A stretch of DNA of 64,000 nt, taken from the NCBI GenBank assembly GCA_900239685.1, contig OENT01000004.1, forward strand, positions 310,001-374,000, in the 5' to 3' direction. The position numbers were made by a program, and so were the translations under genes. The notes beneath the pieces were generated by a model that saw only the letters and a program-made list of their open reading frames with translations, was not told the DNA's origin and made no database searches. Origin of the DNA: Rotaria macrura. Taxonomy: Eukaryota > Rotifera > Eurotatoria > Philodinida > Philodinidae. Positions 37,700-49,900 of this stretch are shown piece after piece (the first letter of the stretch is position 1; the number at the start of each line of letters is the position of its first letter).

Positions 37700-38552
37700 A
37701 TGTACGTACATCAAGGGGGAAAAGGAGAGCTTCCAGTGTACTCCCAGTACTCCAGTGTACTCCTTGTACTCATAGGTAGGGTCCTGCATGGGAACAAAAT
37801 ATTGCTTCTGTTCCCGGTGAAAGAATTTTGCATCTTTCCATCGTTTTCAATGCTAAAAGGTTTTTTGATAGTGAGTTTTGTACAAAAATGTTTGCTCTTT
37901 CAGGTCATATACTTAGAAGTCAAGAATACTTCTTCAATGCCAGCCCATTTAATTGGCAACACATTCGCGAAAATTATTTTCCCATTTTTCCCGCAACTTT
38001 GTTCCCGAACTTTTTGTTAACCCAACGATCTGGCAGTTAAGAGCTATTCGAAATTTCTCAGTATATGACCTGCAAGAGCAAACATTTTTGTACAAAACTT
38101 ATTATCAAAAAACGTTTTAACATTGAAAATGATGGAGGGATGCAAAGTTCTTTCACCGGGAACAGAAGCGATTTTTTGTTCCCGTGCAGGACCCTACTCC
38201 CAGGCTGTAAGATAACTATCCTTCAACAAGTTTTACGTATTTCAAGCCTACTATCCATCTATGTTATAGTATATTATTGGGAGAACAGCCAGCACAAGTC
38301 CATTTCACAATAAAGCCAAAATACTCCGTTTTATTTCATTGACTTACAATTCTGGAGTACAATGAAGTATTTTGGCTTTATTGTGAAATGGACTTGTGCT
38401 AGCTGTACTCTTAAGAATAAACCGTAACACATGTGGCTCGTAGGCTTGAAATAGGTAAAACTTGTTGAAGGATAGTTATCGTACAGCTTGGGAGTATAAG
38501 GAGTTAGCTGGAGTACTGGAGTCTCGCCTTTCCCCTTCGACATACATACATT
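37700..38552. mobile_element. Foldback element with two hairpins in tandem inside outer inverted repeats
   Basis: Three nested or adjacent inverted repeats are visible. The outer arms are 37700-37770 and 38485-38552 (CAAGGGGGAAAAGGAGAG against the complement of CTCGCCTTTCCCCTTCG, then CTCCAGTACTCC-like words). Hairpin B pairs 37772-37917 with 38060-38199 around a 142-bp spacer; both arms contain the words GGGTCCTGCA and TTTTGTACAAAAATGTTTGC in opposite orientation. Hairpin C pairs about 38200-38341 with 38360-38480 (including CAGCACAAGTCCATTTCACA and its complement) with a very short loop. No transposase frame and no clear target duplication are seen. Confidence 0.75.
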
Positions 38553-38987
38553 TATATATATATATACGTGCCTGGCTGTCATTAGTGTTTGGGAACACTT
38601 TAGTAAGGAATTTTGTATTGATGCGAAACTTAAGAATATTATGATGTTTTTTCGTTTGAAATTATTTTCTATTACACAACTAGCTGTAGAGTTCCGATAT
38701 TATAGTTATTTCTTTCCAGTGTACATCAGTACATAAAGTTGATATAATCTTGGGAAGAGATAAACCATAGATTCGCAATCAATATTTCGTATGAGTTGGC
38801 GACTAGTCATGTTTGACAACAAAGTAATCATCTAAATTTGAGATACTTTATCGACCATCACGAAATGAAAACTATCTAATATTTAGAAACGCTTAAATCA
38901 TAAGTAAATTATCAAGTAATCATTTTTCATTATATAGCCTGTCAAGAGCAGTAGTATAGTTGTTGTTTTAAATAGTATATCCAGTAG
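38553..38987. other. Spacer between two mobile elements
   Basis: AT-rich, no gene. It ends with the left target-site copy TCCAGTAG (38980-38987) of the MITE that follows. Confidence 0.6.
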
Positions 38988-39263
38988 TAGGCATGCAACG
39001 GTGACAATAGTCGTTACAATTGGTCACTGGTAACTTTTTCACCAGTTACCGTTATAAGCCGGCATAAGTACATATTAGCCTTGGTTGGCCGGTATTAGCT
39101 GGTATAAACCGGTATACAGCAGTTATTAACCCGGTATTAACCGATCTTAGCCAACATTAGCCTTTATGACCGGTTACCGGTGGAAAGGTTAGAACGGTTA
39201 CCGGTAAGGGCGGTTACCGTTAGAACGATGAACCGGTGATATACCGTCACTGCTGCATCCCTA
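38988..39263. mobile_element. 276-bp hAT-type MITE
   Basis: The left end TAGGCATGCAACGGTGAC and the right end, read inward, TAGGGATGCAGCAGTGAC are 18-bp inverted repeats with three mismatches. An exact 8-bp duplication TCCAGTAG flanks them (38980-38987 and 39264-39271). TAGGG-type ends with 8-bp duplications fit one branch of the hAT superfamily. The inside has no coding capacity but is packed with ACCGGT and TTACCGG words in both orientations, possibly transposase-binding sites. Confidence 0.9.
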
Positions 39264-42200
39264 TCCAGTAGTGCCCTGAGACTAGCGGAGAACATTTCGC
39301 TGTATCTATCTTCGTATTCACTTATTTTGTATGATGAATTACTGTTGTTCTTATCTTTTTATCATTATTTGTTTTATTGAAAAGTATTTATCGAACAAAA
39401 TGACTATTGCTTTTTTAAATGGCAAATAGTGCTTTCAATGGATCATTTACTACTGATAAAAAGAATATTTTCAGTCTAGTTATTCACATCATGGGAAATA
39501 TCTCTTCAAGATGTTCTTTTCTCGACCTCTGATTGGTTCTTAACACAAAAATTGCCAATCATTCATACCCGTTGAACATGATTGCTGTGAAATCCTACTA
39601 ATGAAATAGATTTTCTTGATTTATTTTAAATAAATATGTTAAAGCTGAACTTTTGAATTTCCTTGTGGTTATATCTTTACATAGGACGAAGGTGAGCAAT
39701 ATGATCGCCTTAATACTGACAGAATTCCATCAGAAGTAACTGAAAATCCACTGACCCGGAATCCGATACAATATCCAACTGGATACGAATAATTTTTCAC
39801 AGATTTCTATCTTTTCTCGTCGGATTCCAACAGATAGCGATGAAATCCGGACCGTATTCTGGGTCAATGAATTCTTCGACCTAAGTAGATGTTGGTCTTA
39901 CAAATGATACAGATTTGTATTGCTGGTAAATGAACTACCTAAGCGCACACACGAACGAAAAATCTGTCGGGCATTTTTCAATATCAAGATAAGCATATGA
40001 ATTTGGAAATGCATAAAAGGAAATAAATATGTACGTGCAATTGAAAGTTGTCAGTCTATGTCAATAATTGATATATAAGAGAAAGAAAGTAACTTTAACA
40101 TGGCTACTAAAGTTATTGCTTGAAAATTCCTTTTTTCACCAATTCTTGTATTTTCAACTTGAAAATTACAAAATCTTATCGTAGGTCAGTCAGCAGAAGA
40201 CCGGATTATTCTTATATGAAAAATGAACATCGATCGAGAGAGATCGGATTGTTTATTTCACTTCTCAAACGAAATACACATAAGCCAACAGTATAACGTT
40301 CACAGTCTCAGTAGTTTAACAAAAAATATGACGTTGTTGATGGCAAACAAACCTCAGTGATCTGTCTATTCACATTTATTTAATGTACTTGTGCCTTGGT
40401 TTTTGAGTATCTTTTTAACGACTTTCTTAAATGGACGAGAAAATGACTATGCTTGCCATTTAACAGATTTTTATCGTTAATGAAGAGATCTGCTTGTGCT
40501 ACATAAGACATGTATAATTATTTCAGTTATTTTATGTTTGGTTTTTGATATGGTCAAGTAGAAGATGTTTTTTTTTATGACAATTGTTTTCAGTTATAAC
40601 TTCTGCCATAAATGCAATTTGTTAGTATTGGTATTTTTCCTAGGACGAAAATATGTGTCGAACTGATATGTGCTGAGAACGAATAAGACAATCTAATAGA
40701 AATTATATTTACTAAGATCTATACAAGAAAACAAAGTTAAGGTTACCGCAAAGTATATTAAAATTCGTCAATTTGATTTCTTTCAAAGTACTACATGGGA
40801 CATTGTATGTATTTTGTATAATTTTCAATCGATTCTTTTTAATTGATTGTTGGAATTAAAACATGTGTAATAAATTGATCTTCCTTAAAAATTCCGTTGC
40901 CATTATTCAAGTGTTAAAAGTCAGTAGTATATTTCTATTTGTACGAGATCTAGGCAAAAAAATTACAACGATCCTGAATAGCTTAGGAATCTTTCTTCAC
41001 AAATAGGCATTCTTGTAACAAGAGCATTTTGAAAATAATTATCTAGCAAAGGAAGAATGCATAATTTCATGCTTATAGTTTCAGAAATTTCCCATGCAGC
41101 ATCGACCTGGAGATGTAAGCCGTAAGGTTGAGCCACCATCACCGATAAGTGAATGTACAAATCTGAATAGTTGTATCTATTCTCGACTGAGTGTATGCCA
41201 TGAAATTTTTTATTAATACTATCGATTTTTTATATCTACGAACAAGTAATATACTCTCTGTACGAAATAATAAAATACAAAGCAATTAAGTGAATGTGAA
41301 TGCGTCAAGTTTTATTTGTATCTTATCTTAATTGATCACTTTACAAAATGAGTTTTCATAAATTTGATGAAACTCTTATTACTTCAACGAAGCCACATTA
41401 TATAAGTACTATAGAGACAATTTATTTGTAATGGTTACCGTTATACGTATCAAAAACTAAATAAAACATACGATAGTAAAAGAATTTATTGTAAATCTAC
41501 CTTGTATAGATGAAAATTCGAATAAATAGATGGTGATTCGTGTGTAATGCAATAAGAGGAATACTGCATGCATTTTTACATGAAATTCAAGAAATGAGAT
41601 AAATCTCATATTGACAACTGATCGAGTAATATACATTCAGTAGACCGTAGCAATCAATAAACATATATTCTTCCTGTTTACCTTGAGCCGCTATAAAAAA
41701 AATGTTAGCACGTGAAACAATATGACATCTCAGTCATAAATCGAAATTATCTTTTCTAAATATCGTGCTTCAGTCTCTTTCATTAAAGACAAACGCAAAC
41801 AGTTCTCTTTTAAATCTTGATATCTATCAATCAAGTGTGTCCATCTTTATAACCTCAGAATCTTTTGACTTTTAGAGACACGATCATAACATAATTCATT
41901 ACTCATCTCCATATTACCTTTAAAAGTCATGTTTTGATAAAACTAACTTCCCATAAATAATTCATTCATTAAGATTTTGAAGCAAATAGGCGTTTTACAT
42001 TATTTTAAATATTATGCTGTTTCAATATCATCAGTCATCTTTGGAAACGTCTTTGACTAACGTAAGATCTCTAATTGCATAATTGAGTCCTGTTGCCTTG
42101 TTATAGCAATGAGCTCAAGTCAACGATTATACAGAATTAGCCGTTTCTCTATTAGGAATTGTCTTTCGATCATTCTACTTTTTTTTCCAGAGCAGGTGCT

Positions 42201-43932
42201 GCAGCAGTACTATTTTCCTGATTATGTTGAAGTTTTTCTAATTTGGAATAGAAATCCTGATTTTTTCCTGACATTTCAGGATTTATCTCTACAGGAGTCC
42301 TAGTATGAAGTTATGACGTGTTGTTTTGTAATTCTAATTAAACGCTTCTTAAAATCGTTCTGACAATATTTGTAGACTATTTTTCCATAGAAAGAATGAT
42401 CCTCAACTATGTTACTCATTTCAATCATTCTTCTTTTGTGGTCAATTTAATTAAATCGTATACTTTATAGTGTACGATTACGTAAGAATACACAGAGTCT
42501 TTAGATCTCATATTCCAACATATTAAGAGATTCACTCAGATACTCTTATGAATCATATTGTTGGTATTCGTTGTTTTTTGTATTATTTAAATGGGCTTGT
42601 TGACGATAGGTAACTATGAAACAAATTAAGCAAACAAATTTCCATGTCTAAGCTCTCTTATTGACCTCTAATTTCTATTGCTGTATTTTGTTGTCATTTT
42701 ATAACGTGATGGACTTATAATGCTCCTAGTCTCAGTGCCACATACCTGAGTAACGCAAAACGCATACTGAATACAATACTAGAGAGGATGAAAGAAAAGG
42801 AAAGGCTGAAACTCAAAGTTTCTCTTTGAACAGAGATAATATACTAATTTCGATGAACTATTTATTTTTTATTTACGTTCGTACCAATTTCATCCTTAGC
42901 AAACGTGTCATAAGAAGTCGTACAATTTTCTGGCAGTTAGTGAAATTCCTGATTTCTTTTTACATAAGTCGTTGTGACCCCTACCAGAATGATAACTGTG
43001 TTAGAAGTTGTTTGTATGAACTATCCAGCTAGATAACTTTCGAAGCTACTTAGATATATTTTGTTTGTTAGTTTATATAGATTTTATACGTTAAGAGAGG
43101 AAAATATGTAGATTTGTTAGTAGAAATCATCATTAAGGGTGTACCATTTACATGAACGCGACTTAATCAAGTAATTACATAAATAAAATAAATCGCTTAA
43201 TAATTAATATTAAGTATTAAGTTTGAACTTAATGTTAAATTAAAGTTAACGAACGACTACTAATCATCATATCAATGAAACGGTTCAAAGTTTTCAGTAT
43301 TCAAGCAGAGACGTTTTTCAAAAGTTGTTTTTATCCATCATTGAAATAGGTAGCCAATGCAAATAGAGTTTTACAACGGTGAACCAAATTGAAAATCTTC
43401 TATTTTATTGAACGACATGCTTTGAGAAAATTTTAAGCATAACTCGACAATAAGAATTATTCAGACGACTTTTACGTTTTAATTTCAAAAGTAGTACAAT
43501 GAAATTTTATCCCGCATTCCAATCGTGCCAAGGATTAGTTTTCAATTATTGTGCAACTTTTGAACACTACATACGAAGCTACCAAAGACAATTTTAAATG
43601 TGTAATATTCCTTTGTTTTCAAAATGACAAATTTTTATTTCAAAAACACACGGTTTCTACAAATAAAATACCACTATCTGAATTCGTCTACTGTGCAGGT
43701 CTAGAAAACGGGACCTTTCTGAAGATTGGCTAGGCCCTACTAAAGTATGAAGTTATTATAGAATGAATTTATTGTGCGTCTGCGATCGCAAAAACTGTTG
43801 CTCACTCTTTCTAACAGATAAGTCTGTATAACAACTTGAATTGAATGTATTATTCAGACATAAAAGCACAGTTGTTCAATAATCATGAATTACATTTGTA
43901 AATAATATTGAAAGAAAAGTAAGTGATTGATT
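39264..43932. other. Gene-poor stretch downstream of the GPCR
   Basis: About 4.7 kb of AT-rich DNA. No supported exon, RNA gene or mobile element was recognised. The open frames are short and low-complexity. Confidence 0.55.
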
Positions 43933-46900
43933 TTACACACTGGTTTCATGCAAAACTATTGCATTTTTATCAGTAATATAATAAGAGAATTCGTCCGATG
44001 AATGTGTTGATGATGATGATGATGTTTGTGTATACTCTGCTGTCTTCGGTACAATACTTGATGAGACTTTTAAATCACAAAAAGATGAAGAATTATGTTC
44101 ACCGTCTTCATCAATATAATGCAGTTGCATTTGATCCTCTTTAGATTTTCCCCATATTGATAATTTTTCGTTCGACATTGACTTCTGTCGATTAGAATGA
44201 TCAGGTTTCTGTAAGCAAGCATATAATAGATTGGATTCTGCAAACGAAGTAGACGACGAAGAAGAGGATGGTGATAAATAGATAAAATGAGCATTTTCAA
44301 CGTTGTTATGAATATGATTTCGTTCAATTAATGAATTTATGTCATCGTTTGTTTGCACCCATTGCATTGATTTTGAAAGATTTTGATTTGTATGCTGCGA
44401 AGACGATCGAATCAAAGGTAATAGACGAATAATTGCTTGAGCTGATGATGTTGTTATCTGTTGATGTGAATCAGTAGAATGTGTATGCAACTAGATTGAA
44501 AATATGAAACGAAATGTTACAAATTTCATATTTCTCTGTGACAATCAAATTTTACTTGAATATTTTCGGTTGGTTTTGTACGCAGTTCGATTGTACTCTT
44601 TGCGAATGTTTTTGATGTTCTTTCGTGATCCCGCATGTCATGTTGAAATGCACAGACTTCATTAGTTCTAAGAAAAAATATGAATTTAACACGTTGCAGT
44701 TTTAAAATGTTAGCAAAACCAGCCCGTTTTAGTAACAAAGTTTTCTTATCTTCAGCATGGTTTCAAAGCCGGTAAATTTTAAACATGTCGAATGACAAAT
44801 CTATACATCGAGAGAAGATTTTAGGTTTTTTTTCACATTGACAGATACTTTCATGTTGTATTGTATTTCGAAATACACCTCGAAAGCTGGATTTTAATTT
44901 TCTTCAGTTAATTTATTGTATGTCGAAGCATATTCACTCCTGTCTTTTTCCCCACTCAGTAAAAATCCATTCTCTACTATGATGAAATTTCTACATATTT
45001 CCTAATTCTTCTACTTAACATTCATCTAGAAAACTAGTCAATTTTCTAGATGGACTTCTAATATTTAGGTAACCATTTTCATTAGCGGAACAACAATGAT
45101 AACTTAGAAAATTCTATGCTAAGAATGCTCTTATAAGTACTGCTTATGTGTGCATATAATAAATTGGACCTCCTTCCTAAAGGTGAAAGATGTTACTATT
45201 GATTGGTCACAAAAAACGAATCGTTGTCTTGTTTTTCAGACATCGCAAGACCTCCAGCGATAGATTATTTCTTTAAAAACTAATTCTAGTCGTAACTTTA
45301 GATAGAAAGGCATGGTGATATATTAGTTTTGTGCTCAAGCTCATCATACACATCTACTAAATGAATACCATCAATAATATTAGATGAATGTCAAATTAAA
45401 AAGAACATGTGATTTGATGAGTCATCCTAGTGAAATAGCAGTTCGTAACTTATTCAGTCGTATTTCATGGTTGATTGTACCGAAGTTTGAAAATATGGCT
45501 ACTGGTGTGGAATAATCATCAATAACGATCCACGCATTGGTAATCTAGAATCGTAAATTTTATATTAATAAGATTTCAATACACTATGGATGAGCTAATT
45601 CCTTATTAAATATTTTGTATGTAAAACAATGAAAATAATCTCAGACTTAGAAGTTGGTTAAGATCATCGAAAGTATAAACTTCTTAATTCGTCATTTGAT
45701 CATCTAGATACTACACAATCCGTTAGTTCTTTCGTTTTTCTTATGGACAGTATCTCATTCTGGAATAATATGAATCTACTAACGAATTGATGTTTTGCTT
45801 CTGTTATCAATGAACAAGAATTTTGCTTTTCATCTATTACGCATGTGAATACTTACTTTAGCAAGGTCATGTTTAATGATGATAATGGTGATGTACTATG
45901 TGAAATATTTTGTGCTCGATTTTTCTGATTAGTCCTAAGTATAGAGCGTGGACATACAGGATAATCTAATATCATGGTAGCATCAATTATTGTATCATCC
46001 GTGTAATCATCGTATATTGAAGTTCTTTCAGTACTTGCCAGTATGTCAGAAGTATGTATATTGGATGAATCATAAGAATAGGAAGATGGAAAAGTGGACG
46101 TTTGTTCCGTAAATGAAGAAAGATCATGTTCATAATTAGCTTTGGAATTTATCGATATCAGTGGTAGTTCAATATATGATTGATTGGATACACGATCGAC
46201 TTTTTTTTGTTTCAAATAATAATTTCGCATATGATTCCATTGTGATAAAACATAAAATGAAAGTGTATAACATGAAAGTACTAGAACAAACGATCCATAC
46301 GAATAACTATAGATAGCATGTTCAAAACGTAGATTAAATAAGCGTAATGGATATATATAAATAGATAAACTAGATAAAAATAAAAATATAAGAAGAATCA
46401 ATTGAAATGATATCGATAGTAATTGATTTATGGACTCATATTGATCGTTTACAGTTGATATTGATGGTGCGTTATTTCCGTTTTCAATACCAGACACATA
46501 TAATACATACTTAGAGCCTTGTATTCTGTTTGAGAAGGGTTTTATACGATTACGAATAGACAAAAGGAAATTCAGCAAAATAAACATTAATATGAACATC
46601 GGTGTTATCAGCACGAGAATTGAATAAAAATTATTGAAAAAACATCTAAATAATAATAATAAATTTATTGCACTAATCTGATCGATACATCAAAATCATT
46701 AGACTCAATCATTTACTGTATGAATGCACCGAACAAATATGCGAGTCAGAGATTAACTTGGCTAAATCTTTTTTTTCCTTCTGAGACAGGAAAAAACTTT
46801 CAATACGTGACTATATGGAAAGGATGAACTGATATATATATATATGTTGGGGGCAAAATTGGGATTCGGTCAAATCTAAGATTTGACCGGTCAAAATAGG

Positions 46901-49900
46901 AATCCTAATTTTGTCCGGTCAAAATTAGAATCCCAAGATTGACCAGAAGTTTTTCGGACAAAATTGGGATTCCAATTTTAACCGGACAAAATTAGAATCC
47001 CAAGATTGACCAGAATATTTTCGGACAAAATTGGGATTCCAAGTTTGACCGGACAAGATTGGGATTCCAATTTTGACTGGACGAAATTAGGATTTAGCTA
47101 GAGATAAATTCCTAATGGTTTACCCTTGGTTAATAATAAACATTTGACTATATCATTATAAATATTTTGTTTCATTACGCTCTTGTCTCTGAACTTTTGA
47201 CCTAATAAATTAATATTCTTTTCCAGTTTTTCATAAAAATTCAATACACTATTATTTGTTTCGGCGGTTGCCGAATTCGATTGGGACATTTTTTTGATTA
47301 AATGATACTACGTAAATCTATACTACATCTCGAAACAAACTCTAGAAACACAACTTTTCTTTTTCTCCAATTCCACTTCACTTATCGTGAAGCACGTGTT
47401 TGTTTGAATTTATCTCTAACCAAATCTTAATTTTGTCCGGTCAAAATTGGAATCCCAATTTTGTCCGAAAAACTTCTGGTCAATCTTGGGATTCTAATGT
47501 TGACCGGAAAAAATTGGAATCCTAATTTTGTCCGGTCAAATCTTAGATTTGACCGAATCCCAATTTTGCCCCCAACATATACATCAATAATTCTTTCAAT
47601 GAGTATGGCAGAGAAATGATTAAATGTCGACTGAAGTACAGAAATAGATATCGAATACATCCATCCATGATAAATTACTCACTATTTTGAGCATAGATAA
47701 AATTTAATTAGAATTATTTTACTAAAATATTAAGAATCATCGGATTGAACTGAATATAAAACATGACATAGCATTAAACTACAGATGGACATAGTAAGAT
47801 TGATATTTTTGCTACTGAATTAATGAACGCGCAATCGTTGGGATTTTTCAAATCATCTTGACCATTTCTCAATGGTTAATGTTCAATAAAACGTTTTAAT
47901 GGTCATTGCAAGTGTTCACTGTTTGTTCGCTCTATCATTGTGTCGAATACAAATATTTGAATAGAACGATTTCTTGTCTTAGAACTGGATAACTTCGATG
48001 GTAGGTTTCTTGGAAAAGTAACACTATCGAATCGTATCATTCATTTCAACGAACTTCATTTATTTCATGATAGGCTGTACTATGTAAATCACACTAAATT
48101 CATATCAATCTTCATCACAAGTCATACGGTGAATATAGAAAGTAACGAGCTTGAGGATGGATTGTTCGTTTGTCTGTTAGCTGAACATTGTTAGGTCGCT
48201 CCCCGATTCGTCCCATCCTAATTGACTCCTAACTCATCCCTTTCTGAATTCGTCCGTTGCTTAATTGGTATCCAATTTTTTGGAATGTCGGGATTGGCAA
48301 TATTTACTGGACGCTGAGTATACTGATCACAACACGTTATATCTCATTGGTCTTCTGGTGTGAGAAAAAAATCAACACAAAGGAAAATTCTTTTATCACT
48401 CTAACAAATATAATAACTATCATGTTTAAGTTCACATATAATGAATGTTGAAAACCTGTGTTGAACACTGAAGCATATCAATATACAAGAAAAGGGAATA
48501 TAAAGCAATAAATGAATGGCGCTCCTGGATCGTAATTGTACAAGTTCTCTTTCAAGATGTTCAAAGGATCTAACAATTATTCGTTCACTATCTGCGCATG
48601 CTTGTCAATCAATTAGTAATACAAAAGCTTTCATTGGTGAGAGCATTGCTAAATAAAAAACAGAATTAACGAAGAAACCTCTTTGCACACCCTGAAAACA
48701 AGAACAGTTAATGATCATATTAATGCTCTATTGACCCGGTTGCTCGAACAGCATACACACGAAGATATATCTGATTGAAAATTAGCAATTCACTATGGAA
48801 AAGCGGTGCAAATGAAACTGGTCAAGAAATAGAACAATAAATAGTCTTACCGTTATTGTGATCTTTTTTTTTCTTTAGTAATACATAATTCTTTCTCTAT
48901 AACACAATATATTATTTGATCGACTTTGAGGGACGGATTAGGAGTGTTTGAAGAAAAGGTAGGACCGAGTTGAGAAAAATTCAAATTGGAACGAATTTGA
49001 AATGGGACGAATCGGGAGTAAACCACAATGTTACAATATTTTTTATGAAAATCTCTAGATAACCTCTTTTCTTAAGTCTTCATTGTCTTCATATGTTTTG
49101 ACATGAACTTGTTACTATTTATCTAACAAAGTAAACCTCGTTAAAGAATTCGATTTTAATTATTCCAGCAATTTCTTGGATTTCATGTAGCCGTCATTGT
49201 TAGACATAGAATAAATGACTTTTTGTATTTTTCGTCTTGATTTTTACATATCCCTTCACCACTTCACTTACATTTTGCTTATGATATATTCTTCATATGC
49301 TAAGCTAATGTTAATGCAACAAATAATTAGTGACATGCCATAAGCTAACAAGTAAAATGAAATAATACATTTGGATTTTAATGCGATGGCTATTAAACGA
49401 TCATTAATCATTGTTGAAAATCTGCCATGATGATTATTCTGTCTCGATTTAGCTGGCAACTTTGACCAGATAGAACTACAGAGAAATCAATTGTCTTTTT
49501 AGTATATATGTATAATACAAAATATTTCTTACTAAGTTAATAAAGTCAGCCAAAATATTGTTGTTAGAGTAAGATAATAAAGAAGAATAGATATAAGTCT
49601 GCATAATGATTTAGATTGATTTTGTTGTATACCAAATGCAAACAAAGGTAATAAAACAGCAAGATTAAGCCAATAGTTGATTAAAGAATGAAAAAAGTAG
49701 CTTGACATATCATAAATTCTAATGGAAAGTTACTTGTAAATTTTTTTTTTGACTGTACTAATGTAAAAAAGAATGATGATTGATATTTACCTATAGAAGA
49801 AGACATAAACGATAGTAGAAATCAAAAAACAGATTGATGATATTAATGACGAAATATAAATGGTAAATTTGGAATAATCTCTATTGAAATTGAAATTCAT

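Noticed and set aside
40963-41160. 65-codon minus-strand frame with a fairly balanced composition
   Set aside because: No domain, splice partner or membrane pattern; too short to support.
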